From contig NC_135246.1 in assembly GCF_947623445.1 (NCBI RefSeq), positions 2,048,501-2,112,500 of the forward strand: 64,000 bases of DNA, in the 5' to 3' direction. The notes below the pieces were generated by a model. It saw only the letters and a program-made list of their open reading frames with translations. It did no database searches and was not told the origin of the DNA. Shown here one piece after another: positions 22,905-35,200 of this stretch (positions within the stretch are counted from its first letter, which is position 1; each line of letters opens with the position of its first letter). Position numbers and translations under genes: made by a program. This stretch comes from Clavelina lepadiformis (Eukaryota; Chordata; Ascidiacea; Aplousobranchia; Clavelinidae).

Positions 22905-25900
22905 CTTTAAACCAAAATATTGGAAAAAATTAGCCTTTTTATTTCTACTTAATGCTTGTGCAGATCTAATAATATTTAAAAATTATCAGTGATATATTAC
23001 ATCTATTTATTATGTCAAACGCCGTGCTATGTTATGGCCCTTGTTTAGGATGCGAACCGTTTCCAATTACATCCGGATTACTGAAGCTGTTACCTCAACA
23101 CACAATGAGTTTCTATCTGTGGATCAGAGTCTAGTGTTACAGTGACATTTAAGAATCTTTTTAAATGTGGTCTGAAAGCGGTGATTGCATTGACGTGCGT
23201 CAATAATACATCAACATCAACGCTGTGAGCTTGCTTAACGGAATGTGATGCTTAACCAGCTTTTGCGGTCTAAGAAATGTGACATCATCGGAGTCACATT
23301 AACGAACATCCTGTTTAGCTCTAGGATTGCACAGTTAAGTCACAATCGGCTTTTTGAACTGACAAACAACATTTGTCAGACTTATAAACTCAACTACAAA
23401 GCGTCGGCCGACATAGAAGCAATTTTATTCAGGTGAAATATTGCTAGTTTTTAAGAAATTGCGCAGATGCATTAAACGTTTGAAAGCAGAGCAATAGAAA
23501 AGCTTGGACCTTGTTCCAAAATTTGCATGAATTTTTGTGTTCAAAGAAAGGTTTGATTTAAATGTTCGAACATTATTGCAGGTATGTTGCCAACCTTCCA
23601 GTCTTGACTGAACCCACGTAGGTTAAGCTACCTGGACATACAAAGTCATGTGAAATAACTCTGCCCAAACATAGAATATTTACATGAACGATTGAAGTGG
23701 CTTTTTAAAGATATAGCAGTTTGGTGAAACTGGTATCAAATGTGTGTGAATAAGATGCATTGATGAGATGCTTTTCGTAAAGTAGATGCGGAGTATGACT
23801 GCGGATAAGATTTAAACGAACCAAAGGATACAAACATTCCAGTGTGGATTGTAGCATTTGAAATTGCACTAGGTGTTTTTGTCGTATTTATATGCTATCA
23901 GAACATTTATTTTTGGGCCTGGTAAAGTCTTTGCTCGACATTTACCAGTCGATGATTCCTAACCACTCGAACCCCAGTTACCGAAATTCTCTTGGTGTAA
24001 ATTCTGATAAACCTACGTTGTATTTATACATTTTTTGTCGCATTATCTGAATTTGAATCTGTGTCCAAGGACCATTGAGCTGAAGCGAGATTTCTTATGT
24101 TATCGCAATCCTTAACGTCATCAGCTTCTTGGTATATTTTCACTGTTGTCGTATAAACGGCGAAATATTTTGATTTGTGTTTTGTAATTTGTAAAATGAA
24201 AGCACCAAGTCACTTCCGCGTTAATCTAAAGATGGGCAATAGATGTGTCTGAAACATGTCAGTGTTTGTTCACAAATAAAGAACATTGGGATCTTTCTGC
24301 TGATTGCAACACTTTGATGCACTGCATCAGTTTCGACCCTTCCCAAGCGGAATGACCGATACACTTGTCACGGTCAAGTTTGCCCGCTTTTTAATCACTC
24401 TATGGCTAATGCTTTTTGTTGTATACGGCCAAACATCGAAACGAATTTAAACTCGCTCGTTTAATAGTTTTAAATTGTGCTTAAACGATGCCAACATGAC
24501 CGCGTTACAAAAAATTAAAAAAATTCAGCTGCAACATTTGTCAGCAGTCGTAAAATTTTGTGCAGCAGCAAACGAACGGTGAGACTGTGTTTCCGGCAAG
24601 CTAGCTAGTACAAACCATCATCTTAAAATATTTAGATTAGATAATTAAAGGCTACGCAAAACTTTATTTACTCGACCTTAGATGATAAAAAATAATTAAT
24701 TTGTATTTAAAATATCTTGACGCCTTTAAACAATATGTAGATGATTCATGTCAATTGTCTAAAACGAGAAAAATCTATACATCGAAGACAAACTAGAAAC
24801 AACATAAAATTCATAAATAAATTCGTCGTTTCATACTGCAGAATCTGAATGTTGTCGTTGTGTCGTTGTACATTGCTCGACAAGGCCTACAGTATTTTAG
24901 CCATGATCAATATTGCTCACTTTTATTTACTTACTTTTATTCTGAAATTTTTGTATTAATGCGCTAATTTGCATTAATGGTCGCAGAAATTTTCAGAAAA
25001 TTTGTCATAAGCTTTGCAAACAAGGCCTGCATTTAGCAAGCGCGGATCTCAATGCAAGATCTGCATTTTGCCGATTTTAAATAATTTATTGTCATATTAA
25101 TAATAATGATGACGTAATACAAATACCATCTCTTTGCAAATTAGATCTCACCAAAGCTTTGCTTGATGATACATTTTCATCAAAACATTCTCTTCAATTT
25201 TTCATGCCTTTATACGATTAATTGATAATAACCTCCATGCAACAAAAGTCGTCGTTGCGTCGCATTGACGAAACCATGTGACCTCTACATACAGTACCAG
25301 CATATTTTACAATCCCTGCTCCTTTTGTTGTTTCCTTAAAGGTATGGCACTTGTTAATTATTGACCATTCCTGTGAAGTTGATCACGTGGTTTAACCGGC
25401 AAATTTATAAATTCTGATCACCTAAGGGGTGTCTTTCGGGCCAGCAAATCCTGAATTCCACCATACCTTGGATATTAGAAATGTACACGGATTTCTTGTC
25501 AGTCTTTATATTGAACGGTTAGAAAGAAAAGATCACTCGAACGACGGACAGAGCAGCTACAAATCTGTGGGCGTCTGTGTGTGTGGACGTGTGTGCGTGT
25601 GTGTGTTTGGCGATTTCTGTAAGTACAGAACCCAGGTTAATATTACTTATCATCTGATAGTACAGACAAGGCCAAAGTGAGGAGATGATCAACTACCCTG
25701 TGAGTCTGCCCACAATAACAATAATCTGCGATACTAGTAAATTAGATCTCAATCACGTGGCTAACAAATATAGACATTAAATCAGGTTTACTGGCAACTA
25801 ACTTATCATACTGCATGAAAACAATCACTTAAACAAGTCAGGCTAACAACTGCAATACATACACTAACTTGGCTGGGATTAAAGCTGATGCGCGACTAGA

Positions 25901-26257
25901 TATAAAACATAAAAATTGGTAGTTAACAAGCACATGGCAGCAAAGCAGGTCATGGCTCTCCAGATCTAAAGAAAGGAATTTAAGACAAGGAAAGCGAATT
26001 ACTATGAGTCTAGACACGCAATGACAAAGATATTTGGAGTTTTGGGAGACGCAAAATCATATAAATTATTATTCCTTAAATCATATAATTTGAATAAACA
26101 ACAACGCTAATTTGGACGTTACGCGTGGTATCTCGATCATCACGTCATATGGTATTGGTTACTCCACACAACGGTTATTACAAAGATCATTATCAACACG
26201 ACAGCAATATCTTTTTTGTGCAGGTGCAAAAAGTTTTACTCTTAGGTAAGATTAAAA
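22905..26257. other. Intergenic stretch upstream of the receptor gene
   Basis: No gene recognised. A GT-rich microsatellite lies at 25575-25607. TATAAAT at 26060-26066, about 200 bp before the receptor's start codon, is a weak promoter candidate. Confidence 0.4.
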
Positions 26258-29200
26258 ATGAAGTCGATCGTTTTATTGATGGTGATGCTTCTGGCCTCAG
26301 CACAAGCAAGACCTCAGTTTTCATGGGTTCAAACGTATGGTTTACGTAAGTAATTTGTTTTATATCGTAAATTTAATGGAAAGGTTTGTTGACCACGAGA
26401 TATTCTTGGTGGATCATTGGTGGTCAATAGAAGGACCAAGTAGGAAGCCTACCGAGTAGACTAGTATATAAGCTTACTTATAAAATGCTTTAAACTAGCC
26501 TACTGTGATGGTGATTATTGGGTCACTGACTCATGTGTAATAATTGTGACTATGACCATTGAGATGTCGACGCCGAAAGGAGCAAAATTGATAAGTTCGG
26601 TTTCTGTATATTATCTTGCTGGATTTCTCAGCGAACCGTTGTTTTTGTATATCGCATCATGGTTATTTCAATTTATGACTATGTTGTTTTTTTGTTGTTT
26701 TTTAAAATTTGGATTAAGTAAAGTAAAAAGGTAAAAAGGTAAAAAGGGTAAAGTACATAAATTGTGCTCGAAAATGAATACCTGAAAGGAAAGAAATTAT
26801 TACGTAATAATAAATCAAACTTAATTTAGATGTTTAGCGCTCAGTGTAAGGAGCAACATTTTGTGATTAATTATGTATGAGTGTTATACAACGTCTACCC
26901 TATATAGCCAACTAAGAATGAGCACGTCTAGAGCTTGTTGCCAAGAGCTCATACTTGTTGGACGTGTCAGGATGGCGGTTTATCAGGCGGACTCATTATT
27001 ATGACAACTGTTTGCTTTTCCTATAAACTTTCACATTTTGCTGATTGATCGGGTTGTAGCTGCTCGTTAAAGTTGTTGTTGTTGTTGTTTTTGATTGTTA
27101 GCAAGAGTCCAGTTTGTCAGTTGCGTGTTTAGAATATATTGGTCGGATAGTTTCGTGTCCGAAAAAATTTCAGGTTTAGTTAATTAGTGTCTGGTGTTTT
27201 ATCGGACACTTCTTGTAATATCCAATGAAATTTTAACAAATTCTTTTCTAAGCTTGATTGACGTCATCTACTCAAAAGACGACATGTGACATCACGTATT
27301 ACTGACTGTCGTAATAAGCGGTGTGTCTGATGACATGTGACGTAATAAATTATAGTAAGATATACTGTAGCTAAGGAAATATTCGATGCATGTGGATATT
27401 CCTGCAAGAATATTTTGTTTGTGTTTAGTTTTTTGCCATTACTACAATCCACGCTGTCAACCATCCGAGTACAACTGCAGGTGTGAGGATGAAGCAGGAT
27501 CGGATTACCGTGAGTGCATACCGCAATCGTGGGTCTGTGACGGGCAACCAGATTGCTTGAATGGAGCGGACGAAATTGATTGTAGATGCGATCCTGGCGA
27601 GTATCAGTGCTATGATGGATTTGGTGCGAGATTTTATCAATGCATCAATGAAAGCAAAGTGTGTGATGGAGAGTGGGAGGATTGCGTGAATATGAGAGAT
27701 GAGTTTAATGAGAAGTGCTGGGGAGGATTCCAATGCAACAATGGTCGATATATATCAGCATTATCGGAGTGTGATGGACAAAATGATTGCTACGATAACA
27801 GCGATGAAAATAATTGCGATGGTTGCCCACAACACAGATGTGATTGTTACAAGGAAGGAAACGACACTTGCCGGGATGGAACGAGATGCTACGATGATTG
27901 GGGTGAGTTGAATTATTTGTTGTCGTTGATTTAACAAAATTATTAAAATCTGTGCAGATATTTAAATTATTTACTTGGAACTAAAATAAAGCTATGCATA
28001 ACTTAGTTAGATTTTGTTTCAATCATATTTTCAATTCGACGCTAAATCATCAATAACGCCATTAACTTAACAATTAAAAATATTAACGGCATGGTCAAAT
28101 GAGATCGTTTAATAACATGACTTAAAATTGTAACGGAGAGGCTCTTATAATAATCATGTAATTTAGGAGAATATTGGTGAAGTTATGTTAATAATTTTGT
28201 TTTGAGTTTAATCGGTATTTATCTACGTTTTTTAGTAATAATCCGTTGTGACGTCATACTGCTAAGAGTTATTGAGTGTGAAATGTTAGCCAAGCACAGC
28301 ATTGTAAATAAAACTTGTGTTAAAGTATATTTTTAGTTAGTTTGTTGAAGTAGGTTTAAGTTTTTTTTTTGTTTAAGTTCGGTAAAACTAAGTCGACTGC
28401 TCTGCCGTGTACTCTTTTCCACTCATTTCCAGCCTAAGTAAAGACAAACCAGTTTCTCCTGCGCCGACATAATCCAAACTCAGTAATAAAAATCCCAACT
28501 TAATTTCGCTGGGTTCCAAGTCAGACCATAGATTCTAATTAGAATAGAATTGGTCGGTTTTGTAAATATACTGACGTATTTGGCGTCTGGAGTGTTGGCA
28601 AGGGAAGATTTTAACATATTCAGATGTGTCAGGTAGTTTGCTTCAATTTAGGAAGATCCTAGGTTGAGAACAGAGTTAATTGAATAGTTAGCACAGATGG
28701 CTTCACACGTTTCATTATTGGAAGATTTTAATGCAACAGATTTAACGTCATCTGATGTCAACGCTGTCCGGGTCACAGGAGTGACAGTTGCAATGAGTCA
28801 TGCTTGTAATGCGAACTACGTTCCCGTATCTAGTTATTTCAGCAAGTAAATCCGTCTTTTGTGTTGTCGAAAAAAAACCTACAGCAGTGGGTACAACAGA
28901 AATTACAGCATATTTGCTTTCTAAATTAAATTTTAACAAAGGACAAATAAAACAAAATGTTTATTGGCATTATATCTGATGCGTAATTAATCGCAGGTTT
29001 CCAGATATATCGGGTAGTTCCCGAACTGTTTTTGTTCATGAAATCATTACAAAAATTTTAAGACTGCAGAACTCGACTTATAGGATTAAAAAATCAATAA
29101 ATTTTTAACTTTTGCGAGACGTGATAGAGAATTGTTGCTACAATTAATACAAGCCCTGTAAAAAATAATAATATGCTTTTTAATCGTTTCACTTTCGAGC

Positions 29201-32200
29201 AATTTGCAACACAAAACTACCTTCGTAGAAGTCGATGCTTTCGAACATTTGTGAAAGTTATATCATGTCCGTTACTTTCAAACAATTCACTGCTCAAAGA
29301 TCTGCAGCCTACACGTTCAATCTTCAGAAGACTGATAAAATCAAGAATGCCAACATCCAGTTGTGTAAGATTGAAGTAGGTAAATTCTCGTACAAGATCT
29401 TGTCTACATCTACAAAGAGTCAAGTTTCATACATAATCATTTGTAAACCCGGAAGGACAACAATGAGGTCCCTGACATGCGCGAAACACTTTACAACGAC
29501 TTCTCTGGGGGCAATACTCTCGTGTACAAGAGTAATTTGGTGGAAATTTACATGAAATTCGATCATTCTAGAATCTGTCGCCTACACTACCTCGTAAAGG
29601 CAAAATACCTTTGAAGTTGTTTAGAAATGATGTGCCCAAAGTCTAATCTGTGCAGAGATTAAGCCTCTGTTTTATAATTTTAAAAGCACTCATCTCATAT
29701 AAGCAACACAGGCCTTGGAGAATATTTCAATCGATTTTAAAAGTCCGCTAAGAGAACGCTATCTACCTGCATCTGGCACCCAGATGGCAAAGAATCAACT
29801 GTATCTGTACTTGACTTGTCACCAAAGCAAATGGGTCAAGAATTGACGCCTTCCAAATGTTTGTTGAGCTCGAAACCAACGAATTATGAAAGAGACGTTC
29901 GCACATGCTGAAGGAGAAGATACCAGTTTGTCGAAATGGATCCGAATGATACGAAAAAACTGATACACATTTGGGTAAAAGTACACCTAGATGATCGGGC
30001 AGACTAATGAACTTGTCAGATCGGTTGCGATCGTTACAAAGCATGTTTTATCCCGACTTGTCCATACCCAGCTTTGCGATAACGGAGTGGGCTGACTTCT
30101 GATTAAATTTCTGATGCATGGTCCTCAGAGAAAAACACTTGGACAAAATTGGCCTGGAACAGCACTGCATGGTGTTTATAAGACACAAATTTGTGACCAA
30201 AACCTATAAAGCGCTAATGTCAACACAGTATCTACAGATTAGTGGTAAAAGTGAAACAAAACGTGTAACATAACTTATTACATTACAAAAGCTAAGACCA
30301 ATGCATGTAAAACACTACGTTCATATAATGCGGTGAAAATGTTATTGCAACACATTAAGATTAATAATGACTTGGCTGCTACACAGTCGTAAACCTGCAA
30401 GTTAAAATTTCTTCGGTAAAATAAATATTTTACGTCTAAACGGTAAAAGTTCATATTCTTGTTAAATTATCCTGATTTATTAAAGCACTTTCTGCAGATA
30501 AATGCAATGGATATTCAGACTGTCCAGATGGGAGCGACGAATGGAATTGTTCATCATGTCCGTCACGGCTGCCATATAATTGCGATTGTAATAAAGTTGA
30601 TGATTACTCTTGTAAAGATGGTGGATATGTATGTTATGAGGAAAATGGTGGGTGAAGTTCATTGCTAGTATTAATAGTTTTATGATTATCACTGGTCAAC
30701 AATTTTTCAAAAATTTTTTGCTTCCGTTAAGAAAACAATTGATTCTTATGTATTTTTGGACGCTGAATCCAAAAATGTCGGTTAAAATTGCTGATTAGCT
30801 CTAGTTTAAAAGATAAAAAAATTTTCATTTTTGTATGTTTATCTATATATGGCAAGCCTTGGTGCACTTTATTGAACACAACAGTAACAATCTACAAACA
30901 GTGTAATAATTGCATGCGTTTATATTTCAGCATAGCATATGCAACAAATAACTGCCACTTTCCAAATATAAATTTCTAATCTATTTTATCTGTTATATTC
31001 CTTTTGTCCTGTAACTCGTATACGGTTAATGGAGCATCCCTACATATCATCCTGCAAAAGTGAGCAAGCATTGATTGATTTTGTTTTCCATGGTACCTCT
31101 TTTGCATTGCAGATATGCATTGGTGAAATCGCTCACCATGCTAATCACTGACATCTCCACAGTTTGGTAGAAAAAATCCAGGTGCGAGTCCAAAAAGTGT
31201 ATCTTCAGTGACATATTGCACTCCATGCATCTGTATGCTTTAATGAGATTTACACCAATTCCGTGTAGTTGTCAGCTCTTTTGTTCCCCAAGAATTTTGT
31301 GGCCAGCAACTTAAACGCTTCCCATGCAATTTTCTCTTTGTCAAATAACACTTGATCAAATTTACCGTCTTCGAAGATGATGATTCTGCCAGAAGATTCC
31401 ATTGCTGTAGTCTAGAGCTGAAGTCTAAATTTCTGATTTAACTTTTGGTAGTTCCAAATCCCGGATAAGATAGTGCAATTTCTTTTGAGTTATAAGGTGT
31501 GGTTCTTTGGAAGATAGTGTTTCAACGTAACGTGAATTCTTTAGGTACCTCAGGAACAGGAAGTAATTCTACATGCGATACGGGACGAATTGCTGATGGA
31601 ATATTTGTGTATTGAATACTTTGCTTCTTCTTTCTCGACAAACCTTTACAAACCGGGGGGTGGGGGGTCGTGCAAAAGTAGCAATCGCTAATGTGGTCAG
31701 TAGGTTCTCTCAAAACCATTGGAACAGCAAAGGGCATACATTTTCTTTTTCCGTTTAGCCATTGCCAAAGATTTGCACCACAGGAGTTACAGCATATGTT
31801 AGGGGCCCAACTCTTGTCCTGATCACCAACTTTATATCCAAAATACAAGTTGAATACAAGGTTTGTTTTCCTGACCACAGCCGTTATACTTCGCTTTTGT
31901 GAAGAAAAAGTTATTTCACCACAAATCTAGTAGAAATTGTCTGCATTTTTTATGCATTTACGTGGCATCTGCAGAAAGAGCAGTTCAGACTACACACATG
32001 AAGCAAGCAAACAACCCAACTCAAACATACGTCAAAATCAAAAATAGTATGAATAGAAACGTCATCTACCTTCAAACAAATATTATAAGTGCCCAACTCT
32101 ATCTGGCAGATGCAAACTACAACAGATAAACGCACACTTCTTTCCGCGTTAGCAAGTAAAGCACATTTTGGCATGGTGCCATATCTCAAAAACTAGAGCT

Positions 32201-35200
32201 AATCAACAAATTTAAAGTTGATATTCGAGATCAGTGACCCCAAATTAGCCAAGATTGACCTCATTCGTTTCAGAAGCAAATTGGCTGTTGACCATTGTTA
32301 TTTACAAAAACATATTTTCACATTATCCGTACATCGTACAGACAGATGCGATGGATATACAGTCTGTCCAGATAGGAGCGACGAATGGAATTGTTCATCG
32401 TGTCCGTCACTGCGGCCAAATAAATGCGCTTGTAATAAGATTGATACTTACTCTTGTAAAGGAAAAGGATCTTTAAATGTTATATGTTATACGCATGATG
32501 GTGGGTGAAGTTCCTTACTAACGTTATTATTTTATGGCTATTTAACTGTGGACTTGTATGTTATAAACATGATGGTAGGTGAGGTTTCAGTTTTAAAACG
32601 TGATGGTATTAAACGTCAGTTAATTTCTTGTTTTAAATAATTTATTTAGACATAGTTTTATTAATAGCTAGAAATTAGATTCATTTATTAGAAAATTGTT
32701 TACCTATTATTTGATGTTTATTGCTAATCTTGTTTGTTCATTCATACAGTTGTTTTTATGTCGTCATACAGATGCATAGCGCAAATATACATCAATTAAT
32801 CACAGATAAAATCAACATACAATAAACATGCAGTGAAACACGTTATTGTTACGTCATTTCGTCACATGAGCTCCTATTCTCCACAAGATCTTAGGCTTGG
32901 TAAACAATAATACGTTTCAAATGCACGTCTTAATAAGCCAGTCCGACAGCGACAACTCAGCATTATGTATGACGACCTCTTTGCATAGATTTGAGGCGGG
33001 GGTTTCCATTCGTATAAAAAGTGGTAATGGCAGCTTCACACAAAAGAAGGGAAGGCTAAGTTCTGAAAAAGAGGAAACTAATTCTGTTCAAATCAAATTA
33101 TTGTTACAACTGTGCCGTAGTAAAGGCGAGAGTTAGAGGAAAAATATTCAATCAGGTCTGGTGGTTTTCCGGTGTTGTCGGACGATCATCGCTTAGCTCT
33201 CGTTTTGTCCTTCCCTTTACAGTATGAGTTGTCGATGTTCTTATAAAGATTCTTCCGGTTGGGTTACCTTATATTTACGGACAAGCAAATACCACTTTCG
33301 AGTGTTTTATTTTCTTTTGAACTTGGATTGGACGGGTGCTTTTAAGAAATTTCTTTGAGTTGAGATGAATTTTTATTGTCGGTTGCCGGATTTCTTTCTA
33401 CAGATATGCTGTACGGTCTGGAGTCTTTCAACGCATTTCCTTTTTTTATCACGAATGAAAACATGTCATTACCTGACCTTGCGGTTCAAACTAAGTTGTA
33501 ACTACGAAGATATGAGCAGTCGTAGATCCGTCAGATTTCGCTTCTTGACCTTGCAGTTTCGTCGTCCATCTTTATTTCCATGTTTGTCTTTACCAAACGT
33601 TAATGGACTTGTTATGCCTCTGGCAGCAAAGCTTTCATTCAAGTTACCCTGAGAGTAATCAACCGACAATTACTCCACAGTGCCATCGTCGTGTGAGATC
33701 GCTTCGCTACATTCATGAATGATCATTCACGAATCATGAATGATCATTCATGAATGTGAGATCGCTTTGCTACATTAAGAAACTTGCCTACTCTGTCCGG
33801 TTTGGTTGCTGAGTATTTTTATTGTCTACGCTCAGCGACGGTTAGAGTTTTGTTAAATTTCTTTTATATCTAGTGTCCAATGATGACAGCCCGTTGATAA
33901 AATGTCCGGTTCAGCAAAATCTATTTGAGAGTAAAATGTTTGTAGAGATGTTTGGAAACTTAACATTTGCCATTAGACCGATAATTAATCTATTTTGCCA
34001 TAATCCTCAACCATCGTTCAACGTGTCCAACCAATCGCTTCCTCAATTGTATTTAACTCTTAACACCGCTCCAAACTGAAGTTATCGCCAGTTTTACTGT
34101 ACAGTCGGCATTTTTTGCTTGTCACGGTTGGCCTGCCGTTAATGTACTACAAGTTTCTAAACGAACTTTTTTAGGATTTATGGAATTAGAAATCTTCTGT
34201 TAAGTTTAAAGTACATTAATGACAAGCAATATAATGACAAAAATATGTGGTCACATTATTAATACCATTTATGTTTGAGATGTGGAAATTTTAAACATAG
34301 CGTTTGGTGGGGTAATTCCCAGTCTAAAGCAGCATCGACATTACTGACCAACGATTGATTTAACATGCTTCTTTAAAGCGTGACCTTAGAACCTTACGTT
34401 TTCACTTTCTGTGTCGCTTGTCGAGTCAGAGTCGTCGTATCAGGGTCAGCAATAAAGAGGCAAGCCGAAATTGAAGAGGTTGACGGTTCGACGATCACCG
34501 AGAAAATAATGACGTGTCTTGGCAAGACACCTAACACGTGACTAAAGATGAGCATGGAAGTTGACTTCACTCGGCTTCCTGTCCAATTAGTCTAAATCAT
34601 TCCATAAATAAGATAAAACAGTACCAAACCTTACGAGTATTAGGTAAATAGTAAGTAAAAATATTAACAATAACATTTACAATTAAACAGCATCTACACG
34701 TATCAATATATGTTGGGTCGGGAACATCAAGCACACTTATTCATTGTGTGTACAAATAGAAAGAATATGAGTTAAAATTCAATGTGCGAATCGAATGTCA
34801 TTGTGCTTAAGAACAAATCAATAAAAGGCAATTTGTTCAAGTTTCACTTAAAATTTGTTAGAATATTTTTAACATATACAATTACTGATAAAACTAATAC
34901 ATTGTTCACAAATATTGGAATTTTTTTTATAGATAGATGTGATACAAAAAATGGTTGCGTAGACTCATCAGATGAAAAGAACTGTTCTTGTCCTGAAGAG
35001 AAATTCACCTGCTCTTGCTTCCGTAAGGACTTTCCTACTTGCAATATGAAGAAAGGATGTATCCCGATGGAATACATCAATGATGGAAAGCCTGACTGTG
35101 ATAGTGGTATTGATGAACAGTATATCAAGTCATGGGACAAAATGAGTTGGGGTTCTTGCAATTTTAATGTTATTAGGTTAGAAAGTGAAAGCTTTTGTAT

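Noticed and set aside
27386-27934. 182-codon frame from ATG 27386 as the complete receptor N-terminus
   Set aside because: Its first 14 residues lie in a pyrimidine-rich acceptor; the exon at 26258 gives a better signal peptide and consistent phase.
29173-29555. Overlapping frames in receptor intron 2 as a host exon
   Set aside because: No consistent splice sites in phase 1 and no LDLa pattern; may be old repeat DNA, but nothing identifies it.
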